64,000 nt of DNA. Source: JAZDLX01 sp964538455 (lineage in GTDB: Bacteria > Electryoneota > Electryoneia > Electryoneales > Electryoneaceae). The notes under the pieces are model-generated. The model ran no database searches. It saw only the letters and a list, made by a program, of their open reading frames with translations, and was not told where the DNA came from. Below are positions 27,312-34,826 of the stretch, piece by piece. The DNA lies in contig CAZIDZ010000008.1 in NCBI GenBank assembly GCA_964538455.1, positions 31,598-95,597 on the forward strand, written 5' to 3'. A program made the position numbers and the translations under genes. The first letter of the stretch is position 1, and each line of letters opens with the position of its first letter.

Positions 27312-28910
27312 TCATTTTTGGAAGACCATCTTCTTCGTCTCGATAAAACCATTTGCGTTCAGCCGATAAAAATAGATGCCGCTCGTTAGGTTGGAACCGT
27401 CAAACGGTATTTCGTAGCTGCCCGCACCGAGATCTTGGTTGACGAGAACGGCCACCCTCTGGCCTTGAACATTGTAAACCTCGAGGGTGACGTGGGATTT
27501 CTTTCCAAGTTCGAATGGGATGATCGTACTCGGATTGAACGGATTGGGATAGTTCTGGTCGAGTGCCCAACCTGCCGGTACGTTCGACGGCGAATTGTCC
27601 ACTGAGCTAACGCTCGCGGGTGTCAACACTCCCCCATTGACAAGCGAATAGACCTGGCCGCCAAGGTAGGCATTCTCCGTAAGCCCGGCGTCATAATGGA
27701 CATCGTTGCCGTTTCCCACAATATTGGCAACCGTCTGTCCCGAAATCCCCTCAGGATCGGCCAGAATAGTCAGGGTCGAATTTTCAGTAACATTCCAGGC
27801 GCTGCTCGCGTCCATCGTCAACGAAGCGTTCTGTATGGATCCCGTCAACGAAGTAGAAAACAGTAGGCTTGCGTCGAGTGAACTGGTTTCGTCCGCAAGA
27901 AGGTTGCCAGCCAACGTATCCGCTTCAACGGAAAACGATGCGGTGCTTGCTCCTGATACATTCACCAGCGTACCGGAACCAGCACTGATTGCCGCTCCAT
28001 TCGCCACAAAAATCTCTACATTGGCGGGATTGCCGGTTTCGCCGGTAATGAGAAAGGCATCGCCGTTTGTCGATGTCAGCGATCCTCCATAAATCGCAAG
28101 GGTAGCAGACCCGGTATCGGGAGCAGTTTTCCAGACCTTAATCCCCTCAACGACGCCGGTCAAATCCGTATTGGTAAGCGCCATGGTGTTGGGTCCATCT
28201 ATCACGCCACCGCAATCCCCCATCGATGTCACAGTGGCATCGCTCACCGCGATATCACCCGTTGAATAAATGCCTGCCGAATGGCTGCCTGGCGTGGTAG
28301 CATTTGCAGCGATTGCCCCGCCGTTGACCACCACAGATCCACCACCAATGTCCGTAGCCAGAGCTGAGGAATTATCTCCTGTCGTGGTGACATTCACGTC
28401 GGTGAGGGAAATGACTCCTCCATTGGTAGCGTCAATCCCGTGCGAACCTGAACCAAAAGTGCTGATTTCCCCATTCGACATGGTAACCGCCGACCCGGAA
28501 CCCGTCGCAAAAAGGCCATTGCCGCCACTTGCGTTGGTTGTCACCGACCCCCCGACGATCGCAATAATTCCAGCAGAGTTCGCCAACGCTCCGGCGTTGA
28601 CCCCGTTTTCGCTGCTGTTGCCCACGTCGGACGCGTCACCCGTCTTTGTCATCGTGCAGTTCGTCAAAATGACATACCCAGCATTGAGCACATAGACCGC
28701 GGATTGATCGGTTTGGGTCGCCGCAAACGTTTGGCTTGTCTGTGCCGCGGTTTGGCCGTTTACCGTATAGACCCCGGTTTGCGCTCGAGCCTGTGGGAGA
28801 AAAACGGTCATCGCCGAAAGGATTACGGCCACTGCAACTGAAAGCTGTTTCACTACACCGTTTGCAAATGTTGGATCATTCCTGTCCCCCGATGTTGTTA
28901 CCTTGTGCAT
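27312..28910 (-). CDS. Secreted pectin-lyase-like (autotransporter-repeat) protein with T9SS sorting domain
   Basis: The protein has 532 residues, with AAAGGAG before the ATG. A long N-region leads to a signal peptide ending ARAQ at about residue 44. Residues of about 50-440 are low-charge, Gly/Ser/Thr/Asn-rich beta coils resembling autotransporter passenger repeats (SAGIYSTGDIAVSDATV, GSHGIDATNGGVISL), so a right-handed beta-helix is expected. Unlike an autotransporter it has no barrel. Instead it ends in a T9SS sorting domain: NYPNPFNPSTIIPFELG, LEVYNVQGQRVAVLV and a final KKMVFQK. It is probably a surface adhesin; no enzyme motif is visible. It lies between the inverted tRNA 3' copy and tRNA-Asn. 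Confidence 0.83.
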   Translation of the reverse strand: MHKVTTSGDRNDPTFANGVVKQLSVAVAVILSAMTVFLPQARAQTGVYTVNGQTAAQTSQTFAATQTDQSAVYVLNAGYVILTNCTMTKTGDASDVGNSSENGVNAGALANSAGIIAIVGGSVTTNASGGNGLFATGSGSAVTMSNGEISTFGSGSHGIDATNGGVISLTDVNVTTTGDNSSALATDIGGGSVVVNGGAIAANATTPGSHSAGIYSTGDIAVSDATVTSMGDCGGVIDGPNTMALTNTDLTGVVEGIKVWKTAPDTGSATLAIYGGSLTSTNGDAFLITGETGNPANVEIFVANGAAISAGSGTLVNVSGASTASFSVEADTLAGNLLADETSSLDASLLFSTSLTGSIQNASLTMDASSAWNVTENSTLTILADPEGISGQTVANIVGNGNDVHYDAGLTENAYLGGQVYSLVNGGVLTPASVSSVDNSPSNVPAGWALDQNYPNPFNPSTIIPFELGKKSHVTLEVYNVQGQRVAVLVNQDLGAGSYEIPFDGSNLTSGIYFYRLNANGFIETKKMVFQK

Positions 28911-29594
28911 CCCTTCACTCCTTTCCGCAGTACTCCTGCCGTTTGCACGACTGTCGTTCCCCGCTCAGGCACTGATGAGATCGGGATTTGTTCGGGACAG
29001 ATTCATCCGCTCGATAAGCCACGTGGAACAGGAGAGAGATACAAAACCCTTATCCGGTCCCGTGACCCATTGATTACGACGCAGTCAACCTTCCTTTTTA
29101 AACGCCGGCTGGGGAGATTCGTTTCACGGGGTTTTCAACTTTTCGGAGATTACTGGATCCCATCCACCCCCGAATACGTCGTCGGGAAATCGCCGTGCCA
29201 GGGAAGAGAAAGAGTACCTTAATATTGAAAAGTAAAATTATGTTAATTAAGCGTTTAACTAGTTATATCCTGAGTTCAATAGCAGGGTCAAATACGGGCA
29301 AAGAAGGAAGGACGTAGCACGTTTTTCAGGAGCCGTAGTATCCAAGCTGTTTGATACACATTCGTAAGCGAGTGATGCAGCCAAACACAAACGATTCGCA
29401 AGGGATTCAGCAAATTGAGCTTCCATGATTCCAATCCCGAGGACAATCGAACGGTATGCCGGTTCTGATAGCCCGAATCGGGAATCGCTGAAAGGGTGAA
29501 TACCGCGACACCGAGAGTAGGACCTTGCTCTTGCAATCGGGGTATCCGTAAGGTTTATTAATGCGGTCCTGAAAACAGGATTGCTCTCAGCGAT
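28911..29594. other. Long intergenic region between T9SS gene and tRNA-Asn
   Basis: These 684 bases contain an AT-rich stretch at about 29220-29275. A minus-strand open frame at 29259-29636 runs into the tRNA gene and has no ribosome site, so I do not accept it. I see no other gene. The promoters of the T9SS gene (minus) and the tRNA (plus) must lie here. Confidence 0.5.
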
Positions 29595-29670
29595 TCCCCG
29601 GTAGCTCAATTGGCAGAGCGGGTGGCTGTTAACCACTAGGTTGGGGGTTCAAGTCCCTCCCGGGGAGCCA
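29595..29670 (+). tRNA. tRNA-Asn (anticodon GTT)
   Basis: This is a 76-base cloverleaf. Acceptor TCCCCGG pairs with CCGGGGA, the discriminator is G, and CCA is encoded. The D-arm contains AGCTC..GAGC, the anticodon stem-loop is GGTGG-CTGTTAA-CCACT with GTT as anticodon, and the T-loop is TTCAAGT. A terminator hairpin follows directly. Confidence 0.97.
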
Positions 29671-29673
29671 ACG

Positions 29674-29700
29674 AAGCCAGGCAAATTGCCTGGCTTTTCT
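29674..29700 (+). terminator. Terminator of tRNA-Asn
   Basis: The stem AAGCCAGGC/GCCTGGCTT with a five-base loop AAATT is followed by TTCT, starting four bases after the tRNA. Confidence 0.8.
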
Positions 29701-29796
29701 ATCTGAGCGCATTCTTAGGATAGTATCTTTTAATTTTCAAGGATGCATTTCTCACGACTATAGCTCGTCCGTATCCAATCAGGAGCCTGCGGGCTG

Positions 29797-32358
29797 ATGA
29801 GACGCTATCTCCGCTTTCTATTTCCCTTGGTGATCCTGCTCCTGCTCGTGCTTGCGATCTGGGGTCTGAATCGAGAGTTGGAAGAAGTCAGATTCCACGA
29901 TGTTCTTCGCGCAATCCGCCAGATCCCCCTGACTCATTTGATCTTTGCCTTCATTTTCACGTTTCTCTCTTATGCTTCATTGAGCGCCTATGATTTCCTT
30001 GGCCTGCATTATGTAAAAGAGCATCTCCCGATTCCGAAAGTCCTCTTTACATCGTTCGTGTCCTACTCCATGAGCAACAATATCGGCCTCGCTTCGCTGG
30101 GTGGGTCGGCGATCAGGTACCGCCTCTATTTCGCATCGAACGTTCCGGGTTTAAGCATCGCGCGTCTGATCATGTTCACCGGTATCATGTTTTGGACAGG
30201 CCTCTGTTTCGTCGGAGGACTGACATCGATCTTACACCCTGTGATGGTGCCCCACGCACTTCACATCGTTTTCGAATCATCCTTTCCTCTTGGACTACTC
30301 CTGCTTGCCCTGCTCGCCGCTTATTTGACAGTAACCTTAGTCAATAAACGCCCACTCCACCTTGGCAAATGGGAAATCGAACTTCCTTCATTCCGGGAAG
30401 CCCTTCTCCAGATTCTATTTGCATCTCTCGATCTGATACTGACCGCAATGGTTCTGTTTATCCTGCTCCCCAGCGGGTCAGGCATATCCTATATCACCTT
30501 GCTGGGAATTTTCACATTCGGCATCATCGCAGGCATCATCAGCAATGTCCCGGGCGGAATCGGAGTGTTCGAGTTGGTCGTCCTTGCCCTGATGCCCGCG
30601 GAAATCCCTCGAGCCTCATTACTCAGCACCCTCATCATCTACCGTCTCGCCTATTACCTCGTGCCACTCGCCATCAGCATCCTGCTGCTTGGAATCTATG
30701 AGATTCAACGCTCGCGCGAGCGCATCCGGCCCGCCTTTCGCAGCGTTCAAAACCTGTTGACCATGTTTATCCCGCGGCTGCTTTCCGTGTTGATTTTCAG
30801 CGCCGGAGTGATCCTCCTGCTGTCCGGGGCGACTCCCAACCTTCCCCATCGGTTGGAAATATTGAGGGATATTCTCCCCCTGCCGATGATCGAGCTATCT
30901 CATTTCCTGGGAAGTCTGCTCGGTGTGGCACTCCTCTTTCTTGCCTTCGGGATACGTCAACGGCTGGATGCCTCCTACGTTCTATCCCTGATACTGCTCG
31001 CCCTTGGAGTTGCCGCCTCCCTGCTGAAGGGACTCGACTACGAGGAGGCCGCGTTTCTCGGAGTCAGCCTGCTGCTGTTGCTCCCATCGCACAAGTACTT
31101 CTACCGAAAATCCGCTCTCTCCTCATTCTGGTTGAGCCGGACCTCTTTTCTCGCCATCGCCACCGCGCTGATCGGGTCAATCTGGTTGGGCTTTTTCGCC
31201 TACAGGCATGTCGAATACAGCACTGAGCTGTGGTGGAAATTCGAGTTTGAGGGCGACGTTTCACGATTCCTTCGCGCCACGGTTGGCGCCGCGGTGCTTC
31301 TGGTCAGTCTTTCGCTGGCTCGACTCCTGCGCCCGTCACGACCGAAGATGAGCCTCTCCGTCCCCTCGGATCTGGAAGCCGTGACACGAATCATCACCTC
31401 CCCCGAATGCGATTCAACAATCGCCTGGCTGGCATTCCTCGGTGACAAACAATTCCTCTTCAGCCAATCGAGAAATTCTTTCCTGATGTATGCGATTTCG
31501 GGGCGAAGCTGGATCACGATGGGCGATCCAATCGGGGATCGCGAGGAGGCTCAGGAATTGATCCTGGAATTTCGCAGGCAATGTGAACGAGCCGGCGCAT
31601 GGTCTGTCTTTTACGAGACAAAAGAAGAGAACCTTGGGGTGTACATCGACCAGGGATTGACACTGATGAAAATCGGCGAGGATGCCATCGTCGATCTCGA
31701 CAGGTTTTCCATCGAGGGCGGCGCGCGAAAAACCCTTCGTTATACGATCCGTCATTTGGAGCAGAAAGACGGAGCGCATTTTGAGATTTTTCCCCCGGAC
31801 CAGGTGCGTGCACGAATGCGTGAGCTGCAAGAGATTTCAGATTCCTGGCTAAAGGAAAAACACACCCGGGAAAAGAGATTCTCACTCGGCTATTTCAACG
31901 AGGACTATCTCTCGTTGTTCCCTATCGCCACAGTGATGATCCAGAACAGAATCGTCGCCTTTGCCAATGTCTGGATCAGCGGTTCGAGGGAGGAACTGTC
32001 CGTTGATTTGATGCGATACGGAAAAGAGGCACCCCACAGCACAATGGACTACCTCTTTATGAAATTGTTGCTGTGGGGCAAGGAACAGGGATTCCGCCGG
32101 TTCAACCTCGGGCTGGCTCCTCTCGCCGGTTTCGTGAACACACCGACCTCCAGCCTCTGGCAACAGACCGGACATCTGCTTTACAAGTACGGCGAATACT
32201 TCTACAATTTCCGTGGATTGCACGATTACAAGAAGAAATTCGATCCCCTCTGGAAACCTCGGTATATAGCCGGTCCCAGCGGATTCGCCGTGCCTCAGGT
32301 GGTCATCAATCTCGCTTCGTTGATCTCCGGCGGCATCACGGGGATCATCGGCGAATAA
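29797..32358 (+). CDS. mprF: MprF-type phosphatidylglycerol lysyltransferase/flippase
   Basis: The protein has 853 residues, close to the family length. The N-terminal 500 residues are about a dozen membrane helices of the flippase domain (SNNIGLASLGGSAIRYRLY and IISNVPGGIGVFELVVLAL are typical loops). The C-terminal 330 residues are the cytoplasmic DUF2156 aminoacyl-transferase domain (SGRSWITMGDPIGD, MDYLFMKLLLWGKEQGFRRF, LGLAPLAGF and a closing FDPLWKPRY). MprF moves an amino acid, usually Lys or Ala, from aminoacyl-tRNA to phosphatidylglycerol and flips the lipid, lowering surface charge. GGAG lies upstream at a rather long spacing. It is best known from Firmicutes and Proteobacteria. The neighbouring tRNA is Asn and not an obvious donor. 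Confidence 0.93.
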   Translation: MRRYLRFLFPLVILLLLVLAIWGLNRELEEVRFHDVLRAIRQIPLTHLIFAFIFTFLSYASLSAYDFLGLHYVKEHLPIPKVLFTSFVSYSMSNNIGLASLGGSAIRYRLYFASNVPGLSIARLIMFTGIMFWTGLCFVGGLTSILHPVMVPHALHIVFESSFPLGLLLLALLAAYLTVTLVNKRPLHLGKWEIELPSFREALLQILFASLDLILTAMVLFILLPSGSGISYITLLGIFTFGIIAGIISNVPGGIGVFELVVLALMPAEIPRASLLSTLIIYRLAYYLVPLAISILLLGIYEIQRSRERIRPAFRSVQNLLTMFIPRLLSVLIFSAGVILLLSGATPNLPHRLEILRDILPLPMIELSHFLGSLLGVALLFLAFGIRQRLDASYVLSLILLALGVAASLLKGLDYEEAAFLGVSLLLLLPSHKYFYRKSALSSFWLSRTSFLAIATALIGSIWLGFFAYRHVEYSTELWWKFEFEGDVSRFLRATVGAAVLLVSLSLARLLRPSRPKMSLSVPSDLEAVTRIITSPECDSTIAWLAFLGDKQFLFSQSRNSFLMYAISGRSWITMGDPIGDREEAQELILEFRRQCERAGAWSVFYETKEENLGVYIDQGLTLMKIGEDAIVDLDRFSIEGGARKTLRYTIRHLEQKDGAHFEIFPPDQVRARMRELQEISDSWLKEKHTREKRFSLGYFNEDYLSLFPIATVMIQNRIVAFANVWISGSREELSVDLMRYGKEAPHSTMDYLFMKLLLWGKEQGFRRFNLGLAPLAGFVNTPTSSLWQQTGHLLYKYGEYFYNFRGLHDYKKKFDPLWKPRYIAGPSGFAVPQVVINLASLISGGITGIIGE

Positions 32359-32479
32359 CCGTCCTCAACCCGCTCTCCCGGGGGCACCGCCACGCAATAT
32401 CGCTGTATCTCCCGCCCATGTTCTCCATGCTATACTCTGGGCATCAACCACGAAACAGATACTACGGTGAGGAGATAAG

Positions 32480-33184
32480 ATGCCTGCGACCAAGCAGCGG
32501 ACGCTGAAATGCAGCGTTTGCCATCGTGAGTACGGGTCATCCAAATGCACGAGCATTTCCATGATCCGCCCCGCATTGACCGATTTCATCCTGACTCGTC
32601 ATCCCGACATTCACGTAGAGGAGGGAGTTATCTGCCGTTCCTGCCTGGGTGATGAGCGCACCGCGTACGTCCTCGACCAGCTCAAACAGGAGCGTGGCGA
32701 ACTCTCCAGGTTGGAGACGGAAGTGTCACAAAAAGCGGTAAAACACGTCGCCATTACCGAACATCTAGAGGAGCAGTTCTCCCAGGGCCTCACCTACGGT
32801 CAGCATCTCGCCGATCGTGTGGCTACCATCGGAGGCTCATGGCCGTTTGTGATCGGGTTTGCCCTCGCCCTCGCGATCTGGATTGCATGGAATTCACTGA
32901 TTTTGAAAAACAGTGCGTTCGATCCCTTCCCCTACATCCTGCTCAACCTGGCACTCTCCACTCTCGCAGCCATTCAGGCACCCATCATCATGATGAGCCA
33001 GAATCGCGCCGCGGCGCGCGACAGAATGGAGGCGGACGAGGATTTCAAGGTGAACCTGAAATCCGAACTTGAAATCGCTGCTTTGCATGACAAGTTGGAT
33101 CACATGCTTCATGTCCAATGGGAACGGATGGCCGAGATTCAGCAAATGCAGCTGGATCTGCTCGATCAGTTGGCGAAGCGTTAG
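32480..33184 (+). CDS. DUF1003 membrane protein with N-terminal zinc-ribbon-like Cys pairs
   Basis: This 234-residue protein follows GGAG. Its N-terminus carries two CxxC pairs (CSVC at about 11-14 and CRSC at about 53-56) that could bind zinc. A helical linker follows, then the DUF1003 core with two membrane segments (about 121-140 and 155-174) and the signature AAIQAPIIMMSQNRAAARDR. It ends with a helical tail rich in Gln and Leu. The family is an inner-membrane protein of unknown function. It stands alone between MprF and the HD-GYP gene. Confidence 0.88.
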   Translation: MPATKQRTLKCSVCHREYGSSKCTSISMIRPALTDFILTRHPDIHVEEGVICRSCLGDERTAYVLDQLKQERGELSRLETEVSQKAVKHVAITEHLEEQFSQGLTYGQHLADRVATIGGSWPFVIGFALALAIWIAWNSLILKNSAFDPFPYILLNLALSTLAAIQAPIIMMSQNRAAARDRMEADEDFKVNLKSELEIAALHDKLDHMLHVQWERMAEIQQMQLDLLDQLAKR

Positions 33185-33280
33185 AAGTGAAAGGCGAACT
33201 CAATAAACTTCACGGGAGCCCTGTTCGCATGAGCGCCCGAAAGCTGTTTGCGCTGCTGCAATCCGAGACTGTTTCGATGG

Positions 33281-34141
33281 TCAGACCGAATTCAGGAGGG
33301 TGATCGACCCGGGAGCCTGTTGGACGATTTCCTGGATGAGACCTAAATCGGGCTCATAGCGCATGTCGCGAGGAGTGCCGTGCTGATGGGTGGGCTCCAT
33401 CTCCCACCCCTCGCTGTGGTCGTGGATCTTCCCCTCCGCCGCACAAACCGGGCAAAAGACGGTATCCCCATCTCCCTTCGATCGGGGCAGTGCGACAACA
33501 GGACCGCAGCGAGGACAGGTAACCATCGGACGGCCCTCGTCGCTGTGCCCCTGAATCGAATCGAGCAGGCCACGTTCAGAAAGTGATACAATTGCATCGA
33601 CAGACTTCCGCTCGAATTGAGTATCGCTGGCTTCGAGCAGCCGTTCAATCGCTTTGTTAATGGGCATCCCTTTTCTATAGGGACGGTTGCTGGTCATCGC
33701 GTCAAGGGCGTCCGCCACGCTTACGGCTCTCGTAATCACCGAGATCTGGTTGGAATGCAGCCCATAAGGATACCCCTGCCCGTCCATCCGCTCATGGTGC
33801 CCGAGAATGGCTTTGTACACCATGTCGCGCAACGGATGCTCAGACATAATCGTTCCCCCGACGATGGGATGGGTTTTCATCGTTTCGAATTCCGCGTCGT
33901 CCAAGCGGCTTTCCTTGCGGAGGATCGCATCCGGTACGCCCACTTTCCCGAGGTCATGCAGGAATCCACACATACGCGCCTGAAAAACGGGTTCGGCATC
34001 GAGTCCGAGCTCGCGGCCGATCTCCTCCGTGTAGCGCGACACCCGCCAGAGATGACCCCCTGTGTAGGGATCGCGCGCCTCGATTACAAAACCCATGATA
34101 ATCAAGGATTTAAGAACAGAAGTGTCGAGCTCGATGCGCAT
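33281..34141 (-). CDS. HD-GYP domain protein (probable cyclic-di-GMP phosphodiesterase) with C-terminal zinc ribbon
   Basis: The protein has 286 residues. The HD-GYP core is complete: GHLWRVSRYTEEIGRELG, HD metal motif HDLGKVGVP (about residue 62) and GHHERMDGQGYPYGL with the GYP triplet, then SVADALDAMTSNRPYRKGM. The family hydrolyses cyclic di-GMP, or in some members cGAMP. No receiver or sensor domain precedes it. A zinc-ribbon-like tail (CPRCG...CPVCAAEG) follows at about 208-235, which is an unusual addition. It is convergent with the DUF1003 gene. Confidence 0.9.
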   Translation of the reverse strand: MRIELDTSVLKSLIIMGFVIEARDPYTGGHLWRVSRYTEEIGRELGLDAEPVFQARMCGFLHDLGKVGVPDAILRKESRLDDAEFETMKTHPIVGGTIMSEHPLRDMVYKAILGHHERMDGQGYPYGLHSNQISVITRAVSVADALDAMTSNRPYRKGMPINKAIERLLEASDTQFERKSVDAIVSLSERGLLDSIQGHSDEGRPMVTCPRCGPVVALPRSKGDGDTVFCPVCAAEGKIHDHSEGWEMEPTHQHGTPRDMRYEPDLGLIQEIVQQAPGSITLLNSV

Positions 34142-34445
34142 CGCTGCTCCGTCTTTGGCTTGAAGGGAAGAAAAGCTTATGGATCAGGGAAAATGGCAAC
34201 GCGTGCCCGATACTTCAAGTGACCGCTGTCCTTTTTCCTTCTGCGATCGCCTCAGGAATCGACGCGTTCCACACCGTTTTGTCCAGCAATAGCGCCGGAA
34301 CAGGCCATCACCTCTCCAAGATTTCCGCTCGACCGAGGAAAGCACACGCACGCTGGTAGTGCCACCTGAGGGGAAAGGTACACATCCGACCACATTCGCA
34401 GTGCACCAGGGAACAGGATGAGCCAGTGGATCCTGAACAGGCCAC
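34142..34445. other. Intergenic region, nothing recognised
   Basis: About 300 bases separate the HD-GYP gene from the small membrane protein gene. No protein-like frame, RNA gene or convincing terminator was seen. Confidence 0.5.
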
Positions 34446-34706
34446 CTATTTCTGTTCCGGTTCAGGTTCCATCCGTCCCTGGCACGCCTGCCGCAGCGCA
34501 TGCATGACGTAGGCGAAGCTGAAGTGGTAGAGCGAAAGAAAGGCGCTCATCACGATCAGGAACACGCCGACAAAGCGCACCCCCATATCCTGCATGAAAA
34601 GCAGTACAATCCCGATGATCGGTCCGAAAACGAGGAGGACCAGGCCCAGCGCCTCCAGCAGCTTCATCATGCGCCCGTAGCCATCCCAGAATTTTTCCTC
34701 GTTCAT
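34446..34706 (-). CDS. Small two-helix membrane protein
   Basis: This 86-residue protein has a strong ribosome site (AAAGGAG, six bases before ATG). It has two hydrophobic segments, about 15-37 and 42-66, and a polar C-terminus ending MEPEPEQK. No family recognised. It follows the 18-heme cytochrome gene on the same strand after about 120 bases, so it may be a small accessory subunit of that respiratory complex; this is inference only. Confidence 0.72.
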   Translation of the reverse strand: MNEEKFWDGYGRMMKLLEALGLVLLVFGPIIGIVLLFMQDMGVRFVGVFLIVMSAFLSLYHFSFAYVMHALRQACQGRMEPEPEQK

Positions 34707-34826
34707 CTCTGCTCCTTTCTTCCCCCCGGATCAACACGTTCACGTGAGCGAATAGACGCTTTTCTATCGAGCCATGAGCCAACGCCGGAACGATTGAGGT
34801 TCAAGATTCCGGGGAAAATGGCGAAT

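Noticed and set aside
29259..29636. 125-codon minus-strand frame overlapping tRNA-Asn
   Set aside because: It runs through the tRNA gene in antisense and has no ribosome site or family pattern.
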